The notes: generated from the sequence alone by a model not told the origin. DNA of 64,000 nucleotides from Verrucomicrobiota bacterium (GCA_016235595.1 JACRJX010000025.1:186001-250000); one strand, 5' to 3'; shown: positions 48,083-57,969, counted from the first letter of the stretch. Program-made: numbers and translations.

Positions 48083-49120
48083 CTACTTGAACTGCTCCAC
48101 GTATTTCAGGAAGTCCTTCGCGGTCTTGTCCAGGTTCGCAATGGAGCCGCCGCCGTCGAGCACCTCGCACATCTCATAGACGAGATACCCCCGATAACCG
48201 ATCTCCTTCAACGTGCCAATGAATGCCTTGTAGTCAATGATCCCCTCGGGGTCGCTCATGCAAGTCGCGCGCAGCACGTCCTCCTGGCGCACATAGTTGG
48301 TCAGCTCGTGGACGTAATGGAACCTCGGCTGCCGGCGGTATTGCGCCGCGATCGTGTTCACGATGAACGGCTTCATCTTGAGGATGGACTTGCGGATCTC
48401 GGCAGGCGTGAGCTTCTCCAGCGTCGGCGACCATGCGTCCCAGCCGACTTTCACGTTGGGAAGGTTGACCTCCTTCATCAGCCAGCTCATCGCCTCGTGA
48501 TGCAATGCGATGTCGTGATGGTTCTGCACAACCAGCGTGACGCCGTACTTGGCTGCCTCTTTGCCGGCGAGTTTGAGGCCCTCCAATACCGCAGCGTATT
48601 GACGGTCGTAAGGAATGCCGGGCCGCTCATAGCCGGTGAAAATCCGCACCATCGGGCAACCCAGATCGCGAGCCAGCCGCGCCACTTCGCCGACGTAAGC
48701 CGCCTGGATTTCCACGTTCGGAATGCCCGGCTTGTCGATGCCTGCCGTGAAATCGGAGTAGCCGGCCAGCGCCGCCATCGTGAGCTTGAGTTCGGCCAGC
48801 CGCGCCTTGAGCTTCTTGCGCGCGGCCGCATCGAAATCCAACGGCGACAGATGCGGTCGCTTGGCCATGACCATCACCGCGTCGTAGCCCAGTTCTTTTG
48901 CTTTGACCAAAAACTCATCCAGCGTCAACTGCGCCTGCCCTCGCCACAGGCCGGCGTAGCCGATCGAGTGCAGGCACGGCTTGACGCAAAAATCCTTCGG
49001 ATCGCCTGTGGGGAGTTGTTGAGCGTAAGTCTTCATGGTTGCCATGCAGCAGCCCAAAACGAGGACCGCGCAAAGGATGGTGGTTGTGAGTGGTGACGTT
49101 GAAGAGTGGATCGCCTTCAT
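48083..49120 (-). CDS. Exported sugar phosphate isomerase/epimerase-like TIM-barrel protein
   Basis: 345 residues from the ATG at 49120, with an export signal at about 1-34 (TTTILCAVLVLGCCMATMKTYAQ); an upstream in-frame ATG at 49204 would add 28 residues before the signal and is less likely. The body is a xylose-isomerase-like TIM barrel: IGYAGLWRG, YDAVMVMAKRPHLSPL, VVQNHHDIALHHEA (metal ligands), VGWDAW and VYEMCEVLDGG. Family members isomerise or epimerise sugars and inositols with a divalent metal. Export is common in this family in Verrucomicrobiota. Substrate unknown. It begins the minus-strand block that runs to 35318. Confidence 0.78.
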   Translation of the reverse strand: MKAIHSSTSPLTTTILCAVLVLGCCMATMKTYAQQLPTGDPKDFCVKPCLHSIGYAGLWRGQAQLTLDEFLVKAKELGYDAVMVMAKRPHLSPLDFDAAARKKLKARLAELKLTMAALAGYSDFTAGIDKPGIPNVEIQAAYVGEVARLARDLGCPMVRIFTGYERPGIPYDRQYAAVLEGLKLAGKEAAKYGVTLVVQNHHDIALHHEAMSWLMKEVNLPNVKVGWDAWSPTLEKLTPAEIRKSILKMKPFIVNTIAAQYRRQPRFHYVHELTNYVRQEDVLRATCMSDPEGIIDYKAFIGTLKEIGYRGYLVYEMCEVLDGGGSIANLDKTAKDFLKYVEQFK

Positions 49121-49395
49121 AAGCGCGCAGCATACGCCGGCCATCCCGCCAATCAACGCGAAAATCTTCTCCGCCAGTCTGGTGGCAAACGACAACGGGG
49201 ACAACGCGTGGATTGGACCGCAGATTGGCGGTGTCCTTATCCGGCCACGTCAACGAGGTGGCATCATCGCGGGATGAAATCTCGGTCCATCAAGCGAAAC
49301 AAAAAAGCAACAAACATTGGACAAAATGAAAGCGTGGATTGAAATTAGCATATCTCAGGCGGCCTGCAGCCGCATGATTTCAGGCAGGGACTGTG

Positions 49396-52317
49396 ATGAA
49401 TGACCGGTTGGCAATCCTGCATCTCGAAGACAACCCTCGTGACGCGGAACTGGTTCGACACTCGTTGCTGCAAGCCACCGCGTTGACCTGCGACCTGCGG
49501 CTCGCACGCAACCGCGCGGAATACGAGGCCGCGCTGGCAGAAACCAAGTTTGACCTGATCCTCTCTGATTACGACCTGCCCGACTACGATGGAATCACTG
49601 CCTTGAAACTGGCTGCCGAGAAACAGCCTGATGTCCCTTTCATCCTGGTCACCGGCGCATTGGGCGAGGAGCAGGCAATAGACTGCGTGATCCTCGGCGC
49701 GGCGGATTATGTGCTCAAACAGCGACTCCACCGTCTGGCCCCGGCCGTGTCGCGGGTGTTGGCCGAGGCCAAGGAACATCAAGAACGCCGCAAGGCGGAG
49801 GAAGCATTGCGGGAAAGCGAGGAGATGCTCCGCTTGCTGATGGATTCCACCGCCGAGGCGATCTACGGGCTGGACATGGACGGCAAGTTCACCTTCTGCA
49901 ACGCAGCCTGCCTGCAAATGCTGGGCTATGCCCAGCCGAGTGATTTACTCGGCAAGGAAATGCACGCGCTCATCCATCACAGCCGCGCAGATGGCACGCC
50001 TCTGCCGAAAGACGACTCCCGTGTCCGTTGCGCTTCACGGCAGGGCAACGGCACTCATGCCTGCGATCAAGTTTACTGGCGCGCTGACGGCACTTGTTTT
50101 CCCGTTGAATACTGGTCTTACCCCACTTGGCGTGGCGGAAGGCCCATTGGCACCGTAGTGACGTTCTTCGACATCACCGAGCGCAAGCGAATGGAGGAAT
50201 CGCTGCGGCAGGAACAGATCCTGGTTCTGGCCTTGATGGAGAACCTGCCGGCTCGCATTTATTTCAAGGACACCGCCAGCCGCTTCCTCCGCGCTAACCC
50301 GGCCACAGCCAAATTCTTTGGCTTGAGCAGCCCGGCGCAAATCATCGGCAAATCGGATGCGGATTTCTTCTCCCCAGAACACGTCCAAAAGGCTTTGGCC
50401 GACGAGCAAGCCATCATACGCACCGGACGGGCGATGCTGAACATCGAAGAGAAGGAAAAGTGGCCCGACGGCCATGAGAGTTGGGCATCGACCTGCAAAT
50501 TACCTCTGCGTAACCCGGCAGGAACAATCATCGGCACTTGCGGCATTTCCAGCGACATCACGGAGCGCAAACGCGTGGAGGAGGAACGCGAGAAAATCCT
50601 CCGGTGGCGGCAGGGTGTTAACCAACTTCAACAGTCGCTTCTAGTGCCCGCCCCGCTGGAGGACAAACTCAAGCTTGTCACCGACGGCATTGTCCAACTC
50701 TTCGAGGCTGATTTCTGTCGCATCTGGCTGATTCGGCCCGGCGACTTGTGTGAACTCGGCTGCGTCCATGCCGAACTGAAGCTAGGGCCGCATGTCTGCC
50801 GCTACCGCGACCGGTGTCTGCACTTGATGGCGAGTTCCGGCCGCTACACCCATATAGACGGCAAGGGCCACAGCCGGGTCCCGTTCGACGCCTACAAGAT
50901 CGGACGCATCGCGTCGTGCAAAGACCGCAAGTTCCTGACCAATGACGTGACGAACGATCCCCGGATTCACAACCACGAATGGGCGCGCGGACTGGGACTC
51001 ATCTCCTTCGCGGGCTATCAGCTCCGAATTCCCGGTGTAAAAACGCTGGGGGTTCTCGCCCTGTTCGCCAGGCACCTCATCCTGCCGATCGAAGACGCCC
51101 AGCTGGATAGCCTGAGCAGCACCCTCGCTCAAGTCATCCAACACGCCCAGGCGGAAGAAGCACTGAGGGCGAGCGAGGAGAAACACCGGGGTCTCTTTGA
51201 AAGCTCCCGTGACGCTCTCATGACGGTTGAGCTTCACTCCGGAAAATTCTCCTCCGGTAATGCGGCCGCGCTGAAGATGTTCGGGATGAAGGACGAGGAG
51301 GAACTGATTTCTTACGGTCCGTGGGAACTATCTCCCGAACGGCAGCCAGATGGGCGAATCTCCATGGAGAAAGCCAAGGAGATCAATGAGACGGCCTTGC
51401 GCGATGGCTCTCACTTCTTTGAGTGGACGCACCAGCGGATCGACGGCGAAGATTTTCCCGCCGACGTGCTGCTGACTCGGATGGAGTTGGGAGGAAAGGT
51501 GATACTCCAAGCCACCGTCCGCGACATCACCGAGCGCAAGCGGGCAGAGGAGGAAATCCGCAAGCTCAACACCGATTTGGAGCGGCGGGTGGAAGAGCGC
51601 ACCGCCCAGCTTCAAGAGGCGAACAAGGAACTGGATACGTTTTCCCACAGTGTGTCGCACGACTTGCTCGCGCCGCTGCGGAACATCAACGGCTTTGCGA
51701 GCATGTTGATCGAGGAACACGCCAAGCGGCTCGACGAGGAAGGCCGTCGCTTGTTGGGGACCATCTGTGGCGAGGCCGATCGGATGAGCCAGATGGTTGG
51801 CGAACTGCTGGCGTTCTCGCGGCTCGGACGACAATCCATGCTTAGGAGCGAGGTGGATATGACGGCGCTGGCGCAAAGCGTGTTCGACCAATGCGCGGCG
51901 CAGGTGCCGGACCGCAAGCTCATGTTCAAGCTGCAACCGCTACCGTCGGCCCAGGGCGACGCGGCCATGCTGTCTCACGTCTGGGTCAATCTCATCTCCA
52001 ACGCCATCAAATACACTCGCCCCAAACCGGTGGCCAAAATCGAGATCACCGGCCGCGCCGATGGCAACGAGATCGTCTACTGCGTGAAAGACAACGGCGC
52101 GGGTTTCGACATGAATTATGTACAGAAGCTCTTCGGCGTGTTTCAGCGGTTGCACACCGAGGCGGAGTTTGAGGGCACAGGTGTGGGGCTGACCATCGTC
52201 CAACGCATCATCAAGCGCCACGGCGGACGCGTTTGGGCCGAAGGAAAGGTCAACGAGGGAGCTGCGTTCTATTTCACACTGCCCAAACTCGCCGAATCAG
52301 GTCCTGTTCGCGACTGA
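49396..52317 (+). CDS. Soluble REC-PAS-PAS-GAF-PAS histidine kinase
   Basis: 973 residues from the ATG at 49396 (preceded by a GTG codon in frame), with AGGGA about 8 bases upstream. Receiver about 1-125 with acceptor Asp58 (LSDYDLP) and VLKQ; PAS about 140-270; PAS about 275-395; GAF about 410-585, rich in Cys and His ([23 protein letters not shown] region); PAS about 590-715; a coiled coil; HisKA with His755 in [12 protein letters not shown], the phytochrome-kinase type; and HATPase about 855-965 (DNGAGF, GTGVGL). No membrane segment and no C-terminal receiver. The input and partner are unknown; no response regulator with an output domain is adjacent. A GCGGC-CTGCA-GCCGC hairpin lies just upstream at 49359-49373. 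Confidence 0.92.
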   Translation: MNDRLAILHLEDNPRDAELVRHSLLQATALTCDLRLARNRAEYEAALAETKFDLILSDYDLPDYDGITALKLAAEKQPDVPFILVTGALGEEQAIDCVILGAADYVLKQRLHRLAPAVSRVLAEAKEHQERRKAEEALRESEEMLRLLMDSTAEAIYGLDMDGKFTFCNAACLQMLGYAQPSDLLGKEMHALIHHSRADGTPLPKDDSRVRCASRQGNGTHACDQVYWRADGTCFPVEYWSYPTWRGGRPIGTVVTFFDITERKRMEESLRQEQILVLALMENLPARIYFKDTASRFLRANPATAKFFGLSSPAQIIGKSDADFFSPEHVQKALADEQAIIRTGRAMLNIEEKEKWPDGHESWASTCKLPLRNPAGTIIGTCGISSDITERKRVEEEREKILRWRQGVNQLQQSLLVPAPLEDKLKLVTDGIVQLFEADFCRIWLIRPGDLCELGCVHAELKLGPHVCRYRDRCLHLMASSGRYTHIDGKGHSRVPFDAYKIGRIASCKDRKFLTNDVTNDPRIHNHEWARGLGLISFAGYQLRIPGVKTLGVLALFARHLILPIEDAQLDSLSSTLAQVIQHAQAEEALRASEEKHRGLFESSRDALMTVELHSGKFSSGNAAALKMFGMKDEEELISYGPWELSPERQPDGRISMEKAKEINETALRDGSHFFEWTHQRIDGEDFPADVLLTRMELGGKVILQATVRDITERKRAEEEIRKLNTDLERRVEERTAQLQEANKELDTFSHSVSHDLLAPLRNINGFASMLIEEHAKRLDEEGRRLLGTICGEADRMSQMVGELLAFSRLGRQSMLRSEVDMTALAQSVFDQCAAQVPDRKLMFKLQPLPSAQGDAAMLSHVWVNLISNAIKYTRPKPVAKIEITGRADGNEIVYCVKDNGAGFDMNYVQKLFGVFQRLHTEAEFEGTGVGLTIVQRIIKRHGGRVWAEGKVNEGAAFYFTLPKLAESGPVRD

Positions 52318-52416
52318 TTCATTGCCGGCCATGGAGATTGTGCTGCGCGCGGGGCATTGAACATAGGCGCAGTGCGAGCTGGCAAATCGCGTTCCCTGAC
52401 AGATCATCACAGCTTC

Positions 52417-53679
52417 TCAACTCCGAGGCGGGACGCTGCCAGTGGATCGCGCCAGCGCCGACTGGTGCTGGCGGCGCAGCCAGATCAGGGCCGTCAACCC
52501 GACCAGCAGGACGCCACCCACCGCCCATGTGCTGGCGTTTGGATTTGCCGGCGCAAAATGGAGCGCAGCCGCGCCGATGGCGGGGCCGAAGAAGTTGCCG
52601 GCGCCGATGGCCGCTTCGTGTAGACCACCGTGTTCGCCTTTCGTATCGCCCACGTCCATTGAGTAGAAGAGTGACGAGTAGTAAATCAGGCCGACGGCGA
52701 GCCCGAACACGATCTGACCCAGCGCCACGAGCCAGAGACCCGGCGCCAACAAGATCATTAGGAATCCGGCAATCAACGCGAGAAACGCCATCAACAACCA
52801 GCGAAACCGGTAATGCCAGCCGGTCCATCGCCACAGCAGCACGAACGCACTGAAGCGGGCGAACAACCAAATGGAACAGAACAGCCCGCTCTGCGCAACC
52901 GTGAGTTCAAACTTGTGCGCGAGGCCGGGAATCACCGACAGCACGGTGTTCATCGCCACATAGGCAAAGGGATTTGCCAGCCAGGCCATTTTCAGGAACG
53001 TGGCCGGGCTGACGGGCTGCTTGAACGCGACGGCCTCGGGTATGTGCGAGGCAGGCGCTGGAGGAATGGGCGGCTCAGTCACAGCCGGCTGGCGTTCGAG
53101 CCAGATCAATGTCAGCAGTTCACCCAGATGAATGGTTACGGGAAGCCAGAAAAGGCTCGCCTTGCCGAGATGCTCGAAGAACGCGCCACCGACGAGATAG
53201 GCCATCGCCGCGCTGGAAGCCCACGTGATGTTGTAGATGCCCACCAGCCGGGGAATTTCACTCGGCGGCTCGCCTTCCGTGATGAGCGCCTCAAGGGCCG
53301 GCCACGTAAAACATATCGCGAGCATCCAACCGGCGAACGTTGCAACCTTGGCCCATACCGGCGGCAAGACCATGCCGGCAAGCAAACAGACGCACACACC
53401 GACGAAACTCACGCGCAACGACGTGTGGCAACCGAACCGCTGGGCAAATCGTCCCGACTGCCACGAGCCGACGCAATAGACCAAGCCGTTGAGCGCGCTG
53501 ACGGCAAGGTTGTCGCGGTTGCCGAAACCAAAATCGTCACGCAGTAGAAAGAGCAGATAGTTGGAGTAGAACGACGCCGCAAAGGAGCTGGCGCCTCCGA
53601 AGAGGAAATAGAGGGTTTTTCGCTGATGCCGGGTCATGGGTGGAAACAGGGAACGGGGTTGAAAGCGCCGCTCAACCAT
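52417..53679 (-). CDS. MFS transporter
   Basis: 420 residues from the ATG at 53679, which has AGGAG 5 bases upstream and overlaps the Nudix stop by 8 bases. Twelve predicted membrane segments in two halves, with a central loop rich in Pro and Ala (about 200-230). SGRFAQRFGCHTSLR after the second segment is a loose version of MFS motif A. The family moves sugars, drugs or metabolites by proton-coupled or facilitated transport. Substrate unknown. It is convergent with the kinase gene across a 99-base gap in which I see no clear terminator. Confidence 0.85.
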   Translation of the reverse strand: MVERRFQPRSLFPPMTRHQRKTLYFLFGGASSFAASFYSNYLLFLLRDDFGFGNRDNLAVSALNGLVYCVGSWQSGRFAQRFGCHTSLRVSFVGVCVCLLAGMVLPPVWAKVATFAGWMLAICFTWPALEALITEGEPPSEIPRLVGIYNITWASSAAMAYLVGGAFFEHLGKASLFWLPVTIHLGELLTLIWLERQPAVTEPPIPPAPASHIPEAVAFKQPVSPATFLKMAWLANPFAYVAMNTVLSVIPGLAHKFELTVAQSGLFCSIWLFARFSAFVLLWRWTGWHYRFRWLLMAFLALIAGFLMILLAPGLWLVALGQIVFGLAVGLIYYSSLFYSMDVGDTKGEHGGLHEAAIGAGNFFGPAIGAAALHFAPANPNASTWAVGGVLLVGLTALIWLRRQHQSALARSTGSVPPRS

Positions 53680-54130
53680 CAATCTCCTCGAGCGCCTTGC
53701 GGCAATACCACTTCACAGCCCCGGACATGGGCGGCTGGAGTGTGTCGAGATCGGTGGTCGAACACCAGCGGATGTCGTGGTGCTCGGCGGCAGCGAGCTT
53801 GAGCTGGCCATTGCGAGGCCGCGCCCAGTAAAGCATGCCAACGTGCTCATGGGTGTCGTTGATGCGGTGAATGTCGAGGAAGCGCGGGGCGATCAGCGCA
53901 CGGCTGCCCTTCTCGGTCGTCGGCGGCCGGTTGCCGAGAAGTTCCACGTCCAGACCGCTTTCCTCCTTTGCCTCGCGCAGCGCGGCGGCTTCAGGATCTT
54001 CGTCCAATTCGATGTGCCCGCCGAGCGGCAACCACCGATCAAGGTTGCGGTGATGCACGAGCAACAACTTGCGCCCGTGGACGACGAAAATCGCCACGGT
54101 GAAATCTATCTTTTCGTGTATGTGCGCCAT
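53672..54130 (-). CDS. Nudix hydrolase
   Basis: 152 residues from the ATG at 54130; the longer frame upstream lacks homology and overlaps the next gene's end. The Nudix box G-x5-E-x7-REUxEExGU is intact (GGHIELDEDPEAAALREAKE then ESGL) at about 37-59. These enzymes hydrolyse nucleoside diphosphates linked to another group, using Mg2+ bound by the box glutamates. The adjoining WLPLGGH motif is common in ADP-sugar and dinucleotide-type members, but the substrate cannot be assigned. Translationally coupled to the MFS transporter. Confidence 0.92.
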   Translation of the reverse strand: MAHIHEKIDFTVAIFVVHGRKLLLVHHRNLDRWLPLGGHIELDEDPEAAALREAKEESGLDVELLGNRPPTTEKGSRALIAPRFLDIHRINDTHEHVGMLYWARPRNGQLKLAAAEHHDIRWCSTTDLDTLQPPMSGAVKWYCRKALEEIDG

Positions 54131-54189
54131 ACGAGACGAGTGTGGAGGGTAAAAGCCGAATAGTGAACTGCAAAAGCGCGCCGTCAGAT

Positions 54190-55416
54190 TCACATGCGGG
54201 GCGGCATCAAAGGCGTTCCCCACGACCTCAGACGGAGGAGCTTGGCCTTTGCTGCCGCTTTTTGCCCGAAGATTGCGTTGGGATATTTCTTTGCGCACGA
54301 CTCGTAACGTTTCGCGAGAGCCTTGAGGTCGCTTGAGTCGCCTCCGATCACTGCTTGCGCCAGCGCCAGAGACTCGTCGGCTTCGATGGACTCGTATTCC
54401 GTCCTGGCATCACTCTCCCCGCGAACGTCCGTCGCCGCCGACAATGCCCTCAACATCGCCTCGATCCTGGCCGGGCGATCCTTGAAGACAGACACGCCTC
54501 CGCCAGACGGTTCCCCGATCACGGATTGAAGGCGCTTCAGTTCAACATAACGCTCAAACCTGCTTGCAAACTTCACGTTGCGAACGTCGAGGGCCTCGTC
54601 CATGCGGGCGTTCAGGAATGCCGCACCGTCGCCGGAGGTATTGAGCTTCTTCAATCCATTCAGTTCGCAAAAGTCGAGGGCGTCCTCCATCCGGTCAGCC
54701 GGCGCCCATTCGTGGCCTCCGTTGAAAGTGGCAAATCGGTGAAGTGTGTGACGCGGCAGTTCCCGTTCGAGCACCCCCATCTCGAGGCGGTTTGGATCTC
54801 CGACGCCAAAGATTCCATAGACGCAGATGTCCTTCTGCTCTATCGCGGCCATGCGGTAGCGGCCCGTCGCGGGGTCTTGAATGAAGCCCGCGCCTTGCAG
54901 GATCAGGCCGGCAAAACCGGGGCGGAGACCGACGTTCAGGCTCTGGACTCTGGCCCCGCCGGAAAGCCCGGTGGCGAACTTCATGCCTTCCTGAATCCTG
55001 AAGCGTTTCGCAGCGTCGTCGTGCGCGGCGACGAAGTTGCCCGACGGGACGCCGTCCTCGGCGTCGTTGCGCGACTCGACGAGCATGATGACGATCCAGC
55101 GCCGCTTGTCCATGGCTCCGGCGATGTTCTTCATTCCTGCGTTACCGCCGGGAGCCGCCACGAACATCGCGGGAAACCGCCTCTGCGCACTCGCATAGTA
55201 ACCCTTCGGCAACAGAACGTGGTAGTGGTAAGACCCCGGCTTGATGCGGGTCTTCAAGTCGCCATCGCCCACGGGAAGCTCCTGAATGTTGATTGAGCAC
55301 CTGATCTTGCAGACAATTCCTTCCGGAATTGCGGAGTTGAGCGGCGTGTCAGCCGCGTCTGCGCCGCCGTGGAGCTGCAAAGTCAATATCAATGCGCAGG
55401 CGCAGCGGAGTCTCAT
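54190..55416 (-). CDS. Exported alpha/beta-hydrolase-like (esterase-like) protein
   Basis: 408 residues from the ATG at 55416, with a signal peptide at about 1-22 (ALILTLQLHGGADAA). An alpha/beta-hydrolase-like core includes the nucleophile elbow GLSGGA near residue 166 (G-x-S-x-G), PAMFVAAPGGN before it, and a candidate catalytic His in FNGGHEW near 253. The last about 140 residues are helical and charged, without recognisable domains. Similar extracellular esterase/depolymerase-like proteins attack small esters or polysaccharide side groups, but no specific family is recognised. Located between a permease and a Nudix gene, on the same strand. Confidence 0.6.
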   Translation of the reverse strand: MRLRCACALILTLQLHGGADAADTPLNSAIPEGIVCKIRCSINIQELPVGDGDLKTRIKPGSYHYHVLLPKGYYASAQRRFPAMFVAAPGGNAGMKNIAGAMDKRRWIVIMLVESRNDAEDGVPSGNFVAAHDDAAKRFRIQEGMKFATGLSGGARVQSLNVGLRPGFAGLILQGAGFIQDPATGRYRMAAIEQKDICVYGIFGVGDPNRLEMGVLERELPRHTLHRFATFNGGHEWAPADRMEDALDFCELNGLKKLNTSGDGAAFLNARMDEALDVRNVKFASRFERYVELKRLQSVIGEPSGGGVSVFKDRPARIEAMLRALSAATDVRGESDARTEYESIEADESLALAQAVIGGDSSDLKALAKRYESCAKKYPNAIFGQKAAAKAKLLRLRSWGTPLMPPRM

Positions 55417-55518
55417 CGGAGCAGCAGTGTACCCGCCACCGCCCGCGCCACAAACAGAAAATCCCGGCGCACCTTCCCTCCAAAAACACTGCCAGACACG
55501 CAAGAACCCACGAGGGTC

Positions 55519-56841
55519 TTATGTGGGAGAGGATTGGTGACGCGCCAGCCGATTGCTGGCCAGCCACAATGGCAATCCCAGTGCCAGCAAGCCGCACGAG
55601 ACGAGCGCGATCCAGGGTTTGTAAACGACGGCACTGTAGATCAGAAACGCGCACACGCCGGCAAACACCAATGGCGTCAGCGGGTAACCGAGCATTCGAT
55701 AGGGACGTTCCACATGTGGCTCTTTGAAACGCAGCACGATCACCGCCAGCGTTGAGCCGAGGTAGAACGAATACACCGTCGCCGCCGTGTAAAGGACCGC
55801 GTCCACAAACGAACCGAGCACGATGATGAGCGTCACGGTAATCGCGCCCTGCAGCAGCAGCGCCGCTGCCGGCGTGCCGAAACGCGCATGCCATCGCCCC
55901 ACAAACCGGAACAGTGGATGATCCGCGCCGACGGCATAGGAAATCCGCGCGCCGGTGAAGATGAGGCCGTTGACCGCGCCGAGCGCCGACACACAGATCA
56001 ACGCGCTGACCAACCCGCCTGCCACCCGCGGCAGCGCGACGCTCACTGCGTCGGCAGCCACCGCTTTCGAACCGGTCAATCCCTCGTAGCCCAACGCGTA
56101 AAGGAAAGCGCCGTTAACGGCCAAATAGAGGCCCATCACCGCGCCCATGCCCAGCACCAAGGCGCGCACGATGTTACGGCGCGGGTTGCGCACCTCGGCC
56201 GCGACGTAGGCCATTTCGTTCCAGCCGCCATAGGTAAACAACACGAAGATCAGCGCCAGACTGTAGGGCAACTGCCCCGCCGTCTCCGCGCGCGGCGGCT
56301 GCGGCGGCGCAAGGAAAGCCGCGCCCACGATTGCCAGCAACCCGAGGGCTTTCACGCTGGTCAACAGGTTCTGCGTCCACTTGCCTTCGCGGACACCCAC
56401 CACGTTGATGAAGGTAAAAGCCACCGTCGCCAGCACAGCATAGCATTGCTGCCCGTAGGGGAACGCGCTGCCCGCCAGCGGGTCCCATACCGCGCAGGCG
56501 TAGGTCGCAAAGGCAAACGCCATCACTGCGATGTCGCCCGGCCGCACGATGGCCATCTGCGCCCAGCCAAACAAGAAGCCCGCCCATTTTCCATACGCAC
56601 GGCCGAGGTAAACGTAATCGCCGCCCTCGTGCGGGTAAGCCGTCGCCAGTTCGGCGTAGCCGAGCGCGCCACAGAGCGAAAGCAAACCGCCCAGCACCCA
56701 GATGCCAAGCACGCCCCACGCGCTGCCCGCCCCCCTGGCAATGTCGGGGGCCATCTGGTAGATGCCGGCGCCAATGATGATGCCAACGATCAGACAGGTG
56801 GAGTCGAACAACGACAGTTGCGGCGTTGGCTTCTGTGTCAT
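55519..56841 (-). CDS. APC-family amino acid permease
   Basis: 440 residues with about 12 membrane segments. IVGIIIGAGIYQMAPDIA near 17-34 is the conserved GxG substrate-backbone-binding motif of APC transporters in segment 1, and FVLFTYGGWNEM near 205 is the segment 6 counterpart. Proteins like this import or exchange amino acids or polyamines. It starts 8 bases after the exported methyltransferase-like gene, so they share a transcript. Confidence 0.9.
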   Translation of the reverse strand: MTQKPTPQLSLFDSTCLIVGIIIGAGIYQMAPDIARGAGSAWGVLGIWVLGGLLSLCGALGYAELATAYPHEGGDYVYLGRAYGKWAGFLFGWAQMAIVRPGDIAVMAFAFATYACAVWDPLAGSAFPYGQQCYAVLATVAFTFINVVGVREGKWTQNLLTSVKALGLLAIVGAAFLAPPQPPRAETAGQLPYSLALIFVLFTYGGWNEMAYVAAEVRNPRRNIVRALVLGMGAVMGLYLAVNGAFLYALGYEGLTGSKAVAADAVSVALPRVAGGLVSALICVSALGAVNGLIFTGARISYAVGADHPLFRFVGRWHARFGTPAAALLLQGAITVTLIIVLGSFVDAVLYTAATVYSFYLGSTLAVIVLRFKEPHVERPYRMLGYPLTPLVFAGVCAFLIYSAVVYKPWIALVSCGLLALGLPLWLASNRLARHQSSPT

Positions 56842-56849
56842 GCCGCAGC

Positions 56850-57791
56850 CTACCGTTTCTTCAACGTCACGCCAATGCCGGAAGTCTCCATATCCAGAAA
56901 CAACGTTTCCAGTTCCGGGTTGGTGGTGATGGCCTTGACGAAACGCGCGTCGGCCTGCCGCTGGTTCATGTTGTGAGCCACAATCAAACCGCCCGGCCGG
57001 ACCAACGGCAGCAGCTTGTTCAGATAATCGAGGTAACCTTCCTTGTCGGCGTCGAGGAACAGCAGATCAATCGGCCCCTTGAGCTTCTTGACCTCCTCGT
57101 GCGCGTCGCCTTCGACGAGCGTGACGATGTCCTCGACACCCGCGCGTTTGAAATTCTCGCGGGCCTTCGCCGCGCGGCCGGCGTCAATTTCGTAGGTCGT
57201 CAGCTTGCCGCCGGTTTGCTCCAGCGCCATCGCGAACCAAACCGCCGAGTAGCCAATCGAGGTGCCGATCTCAACAACGTGCTTGGCGCCAATCGATTCA
57301 GCCAGCACTCGCAGAATGCGGCCGTCGTCGTCAGGCACGCTCATGCTGCCGCGGCGCTGGTTCTGGCTCATGTCGGCCAGCACGGCGAGGATTTTCTTTT
57401 CCGTGTCGGATTTCGGCTGAACCTTGCTGGCGAACGAAGTGCCGCCTTCGCGGCCGGATCGTCCCTGGGGTCCGCCAAAGCCGCCTCCCGACGGCGGCAT
57501 GCCCGGTCCGCCGCCCGGACGCAGTTCGTCGGCAGTCAGCTTTCCGTCCTTGTTCGCGTCGAGCGATTTCAGAGTCTCAGCAGCCTTGGCCATTTCCGCG
57601 GCATCAAGCGTGCCATCGCCGTTGAGGTCAAACGTGCGCAACAATGGCGACATAAACTGAGGTGGTCCACCACGCCCGGGACCGGTGCGTTCGCCACGCG
57701 GCGCATCCGAGGGCCCCTGCGCATACGTGACAACGCCCAGCGCTGCTACTGTGAACGTTATGATGGCTTTGTTCGCAATCTGCATTCTCAT
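56850..57791 (-). CDS. Exported EF-hand / O-methyltransferase fusion protein
   Basis: 313 residues from the ATG at 57791 with GGAG 6 bases upstream. Residues 1-25 are a signal peptide (AIITFTVAALGVVTYAQ). Two EF-hand loops lie at 55-66 (DLNGDGTLDAAE) and 78-89 (DANKDGKLTADE), with all ligand positions suitable for Ca2+. A Gly/Pro-rich linker leads to a class I SAM O-methyltransferase of the caffeoyl-CoA type at about 125-313: VVEIGTSIGYSA at 172-183, YEID near 200, LLFLDADKEGY at 243-253 and HNMNQ at 273-277 where the family usually has an Asp-Asn metal motif. An exported SAM-dependent enzyme would lack SAM unless folded and loaded before transport, so either it acts on another ligand or the export call is wrong. 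Confidence 0.8.
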   Translation of the reverse strand: MRMQIANKAIITFTVAALGVVTYAQGPSDAPRGERTGPGRGGPPQFMSPLLRTFDLNGDGTLDAAEMAKAAETLKSLDANKDGKLTADELRPGGGPGMPPSGGGFGGPQGRSGREGGTSFASKVQPKSDTEKKILAVLADMSQNQRRGSMSVPDDDGRILRVLAESIGAKHVVEIGTSIGYSAVWFAMALEQTGGKLTTYEIDAGRAAKARENFKRAGVEDIVTLVEGDAHEEVKKLKGPIDLLFLDADKEGYLDYLNKLLPLVRPGGLIVAHNMNQRQADARFVKAITTNPELETLFLDMETSGIGVTLKKR

Positions 57792-57900
57792 TTCACACTC
57801 CAATTCAAAGGTTACAGGACTCGATCACCTTCTAGAACGACACGGACGTTCGTTTATTGGCGCTCGGGCATGGGAAAAACACGCGAGAGTTTGCTGGCAG

Positions 57901-57969
57901 AGGTTCATGCAGGCATGACAGGTCCGTTTCATGAACCTGTTAGTCCCTGCTGTTTCGGAAACAGCGGGA
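57901..57969. repeat. Two inverted repeats in the gap upstream of the EF-hand/methyltransferase gene
   Basis: The 256-base gap 57792-58047 holds AGGTTCATG at 57901-57909 with its reverse complement at 57930-57938, then a 17-base perfect palindrome centred on 57957 (GCTGTTTC / GAAACAGC), extended by TCCC at 57944-57947 and GGGA at 57966-57969. The second could form a hairpin at the 3' end of the oxidoreductase transcript (minus strand) or be an operator for the methyltransferase gene. No T-run follows it on either strand. Confidence 0.4.

Noticed and set aside
57949..57965. LexA/SOS box
   Set aside because: CTGT and ACAG are separated by 7 rather than 8 bases and the neighbouring genes are not SOS genes. 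Kept only as an unexplained palindrome.
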